Part shown: positions 63,046 to 64,000 of the stretch, piece by piece | Layout of the letters: the number at the start of each line of letters is the position of its first letter | Position numbering within the stretch: the stretch's first letter is position 1 | DNA from: Methylobacteriaceae bacterium | GTDB taxonomy: Bacteria; Pseudomonadota; Alphaproteobacteria; Rhizobiales; Beijerinckiaceae | Length of the DNA: 64,000 bases | Direction of reading: 5' to 3' | NCBI GenBank assembly: GCA_020638195.1 | Contig: JACKJC010000002.1 | Span: 992,001-1,056,000 of the forward strand | Made by a program: the position numbers and the translations under genes | The notes under the pieces: generated by a model | Database searches by the model: none | What the model saw: only the letters and a program-made list of their open reading frames with translations | Told to the model about the DNA's origin: nothing

Positions 63046-64000
63046 GCGACGCTCGACTTCTCGCCCTGACCCAGGGCGATCCATCCGGCATAGGACCCGA
63101 ACTCGCTCTTTCAGCCTACGAGGCCGCGCGCGCGGACGCCACGCTGCCGCGCTTCGTGCTTCTCGCCGACCCCGAGCTGATGCGTCGTCGCGCGCAAGCG
63201 CTCGGCAAGGACGTGCGCATCGCGGAATGCGACGCTGGTTCCGCTGAGCGGGTTTTTGCCGAAGCGCTGCCGGTCTTGCCATTGCGGGCGCTGGCGAAAG
63301 GCGAGCCAGGAAATCCCGATCCAGCCGACGCCGGAGCGACGATCGAGTCGATCGAGCGCGCCGTCGCGCTTGTGATCGAAGGCCAGGCCAGCGCCGTCAT
63401 CACCAATCCGATCGCAAAGGACGTCCTTTATCGCGCGGGCTTCGCGCATCCCGGCCATACGGAGTTTCTCGGCGAACTCGCCAGACGCCATACGTCGCGC
63501 GAGTTCCACGCGGTGATGATGCTGTGGGCGGACGAACTCGCGGTCGTGCCGGTCACGATCCATGTCGCGCTCGCGGAGGCGCCGCGGCTGCTGACGCGCG
63601 AACTGATCGTCGAGACCGGCAGGATCGTCGCCGCTGACATGCGCGCGCGCTTCGGCGTCGCCGCGCCGCGTCTCGCCGTGTCCGGCCTCAACCCGCATGC
63701 CGGCGAGAACGGGACGATGGGGCGCGAGGAAGTCGACGTGATCGCGCCGGCGATTGCTGATCTCGTCGCGGCGGGGATCGACGCCAGAGGCCCCTATCCC
63801 GCCGACACTCTGTTCCACGCGGCGGCGCGTGAAAAATATGATGCGGCGCTGTGCATGACGCACGATCAGGCGCTGATTCCGATCAAGACGCTCGCCTTCG
63901 ATCGCGCGGTCAATGTAACGCTCGGCCTGCCCTTCGTGCGCACATCGCCCGACCACGGCACGGCTTTCGACATCGCCGGCAAGGGCGTTGCAAATCCCAC
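63042..64000 (+). CDS. pdxA: 4-hydroxythreonine-4-phosphate dehydrogenase (partial)
   Basis: The visible 319 or so residues match PdxA, which oxidises 4-phosphohydroxy-L-threonine in pyridoxal phosphate synthesis. It starts VSDARLLALTQGDPSGIGPEL, with the metal-site His in AGFAHPGHTEFL, and the later SGLNPHAGENGTMGREE and FHAAAREKYDAALCMTHDQ give the other ligands. The GTG start overlaps the lptD stop codon (GTGA). The C-terminal end is beyond the right edge. In many relatives surA lies between lptD and pdxA; here there is none. Confidence 0.95.
   Translation, partial: MSDARLLALTQGDPSGIGPELALSAYEAARADATLPRFVLLADPELMRRRAQALGKDVRIAECDAGSAERVFAEALPVLPLRALAKGEPGNPDPADAGATIESIERAVALVIEGQASAVITNPIAKDVLYRAGFAHPGHTEFLGELARRHTSREFHAVMMLWADELAVVPVTIHVALAEAPRLLTRELIVETGRIVAADMRARFGVAAPRLAVSGLNPHAGENGTMGREEVDVIAPAIADLVAAGIDARGPYPADTLFHAAAREKYDAALCMTHDQALIPIKTLAFDRAVNVTLGLPFVRTSPDHGTAFDIAGKGVANP

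Noticed and set aside
61078..63282. A 734-codon open frame on the minus strand opposite lptD
   Set aside because: It lies across lptD and pdxA, and has no recognisable protein pattern.

Overview
The window is a GC-rich chromosomal segment of an alphaproteobacterium, most likely of the order Hyphomicrobiales (Rhizobiales). The evidence is gene content and order: a class I PHA synthase, an Irr-type Fur regulator, the block pgsA / AI-2E-type permease / hdaA-like / ppk / ppx next to purM-purN, a type 2 argC, small secreted proteins with repeated C-termini, and dispersed palindromic repeats of the kind common in this order. I cannot name the genus. About 64 protein genes are supported, one of them broken by a stop codon and two cut by the window edges. 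I see no tRNA, rRNA, CRISPR array, prophage or insertion sequence.

Layout. 1-3.6 kb: the end of an outer-membrane barrel protein and a FecR-domain protein, converging on an AlaC-type aminotransferase through an array of four near-identical hairpins. 3.7-7.2 kb: phaC, then a DUF4345 membrane protein divergent from a LysR regulator. 7.2-10.1 kb: a formate/nitrite-family channel behind a sigma-54-like promoter, followed by a fused PP2C phosphatase / Ser-Thr kinase. 10.3-16.4 kb: a FAH-family enzyme, argC, a lone Flp pilin gene, two membrane proteins, and rplM-rpsI. 16.4-20 kb: a TAXI-type TRAP transporter (DUF1850 protein, fused permease, binding protein). 20-28 kb: thioesterase, lipoprotein, M50 protease, enoyl-CoA hydratase, an Omp25-like porin with an in-frame TGA, a CoA-binding protein, an MFS carrier and RNase D.

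28-39 kb: irr with a candidate Irr box, a nitronate monooxygenase, the polyphosphate genes ppx and ppk, the DnaA-regulating hdaA-like gene, a permease, pgsA, a TPR protein and purM-purN. 39-44.4 kb: a DUF2270 protein, a methyltransferase, a papain-like putative protease in an operon with a molybdopterin oxidoreductase, and a divergent single-domain globin with palindromes in between. 44.4-50 kb: ndk, YciI, the divergent katG/oxyR peroxide-defence pair, and a BON protein. 50-57.5 kb: an ABC-F ATPase, two small repeat-tailed secreted proteins, an MFS/methyltransferase/holC operon, a serine hydrolase, and a MbcA/ParS-RES toxin-antitoxin operon with a clear self-repression promoter. 57.5-64 kb: pepA and the envelope cluster lptG-lptD-pdxA, which lacks lptF and surA at their usual places.

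The most interesting points are the sigma-54-like signal in front of the channel-kinase pair, the uncharacterised protease-like partner of the molybdoenzyme facing a globin, the nonsense codon in an otherwise intact porin, the reduced lpt cluster, the operator placed exactly on the -10 box of the toxin-antitoxin promoter, and the tandem hairpin array.
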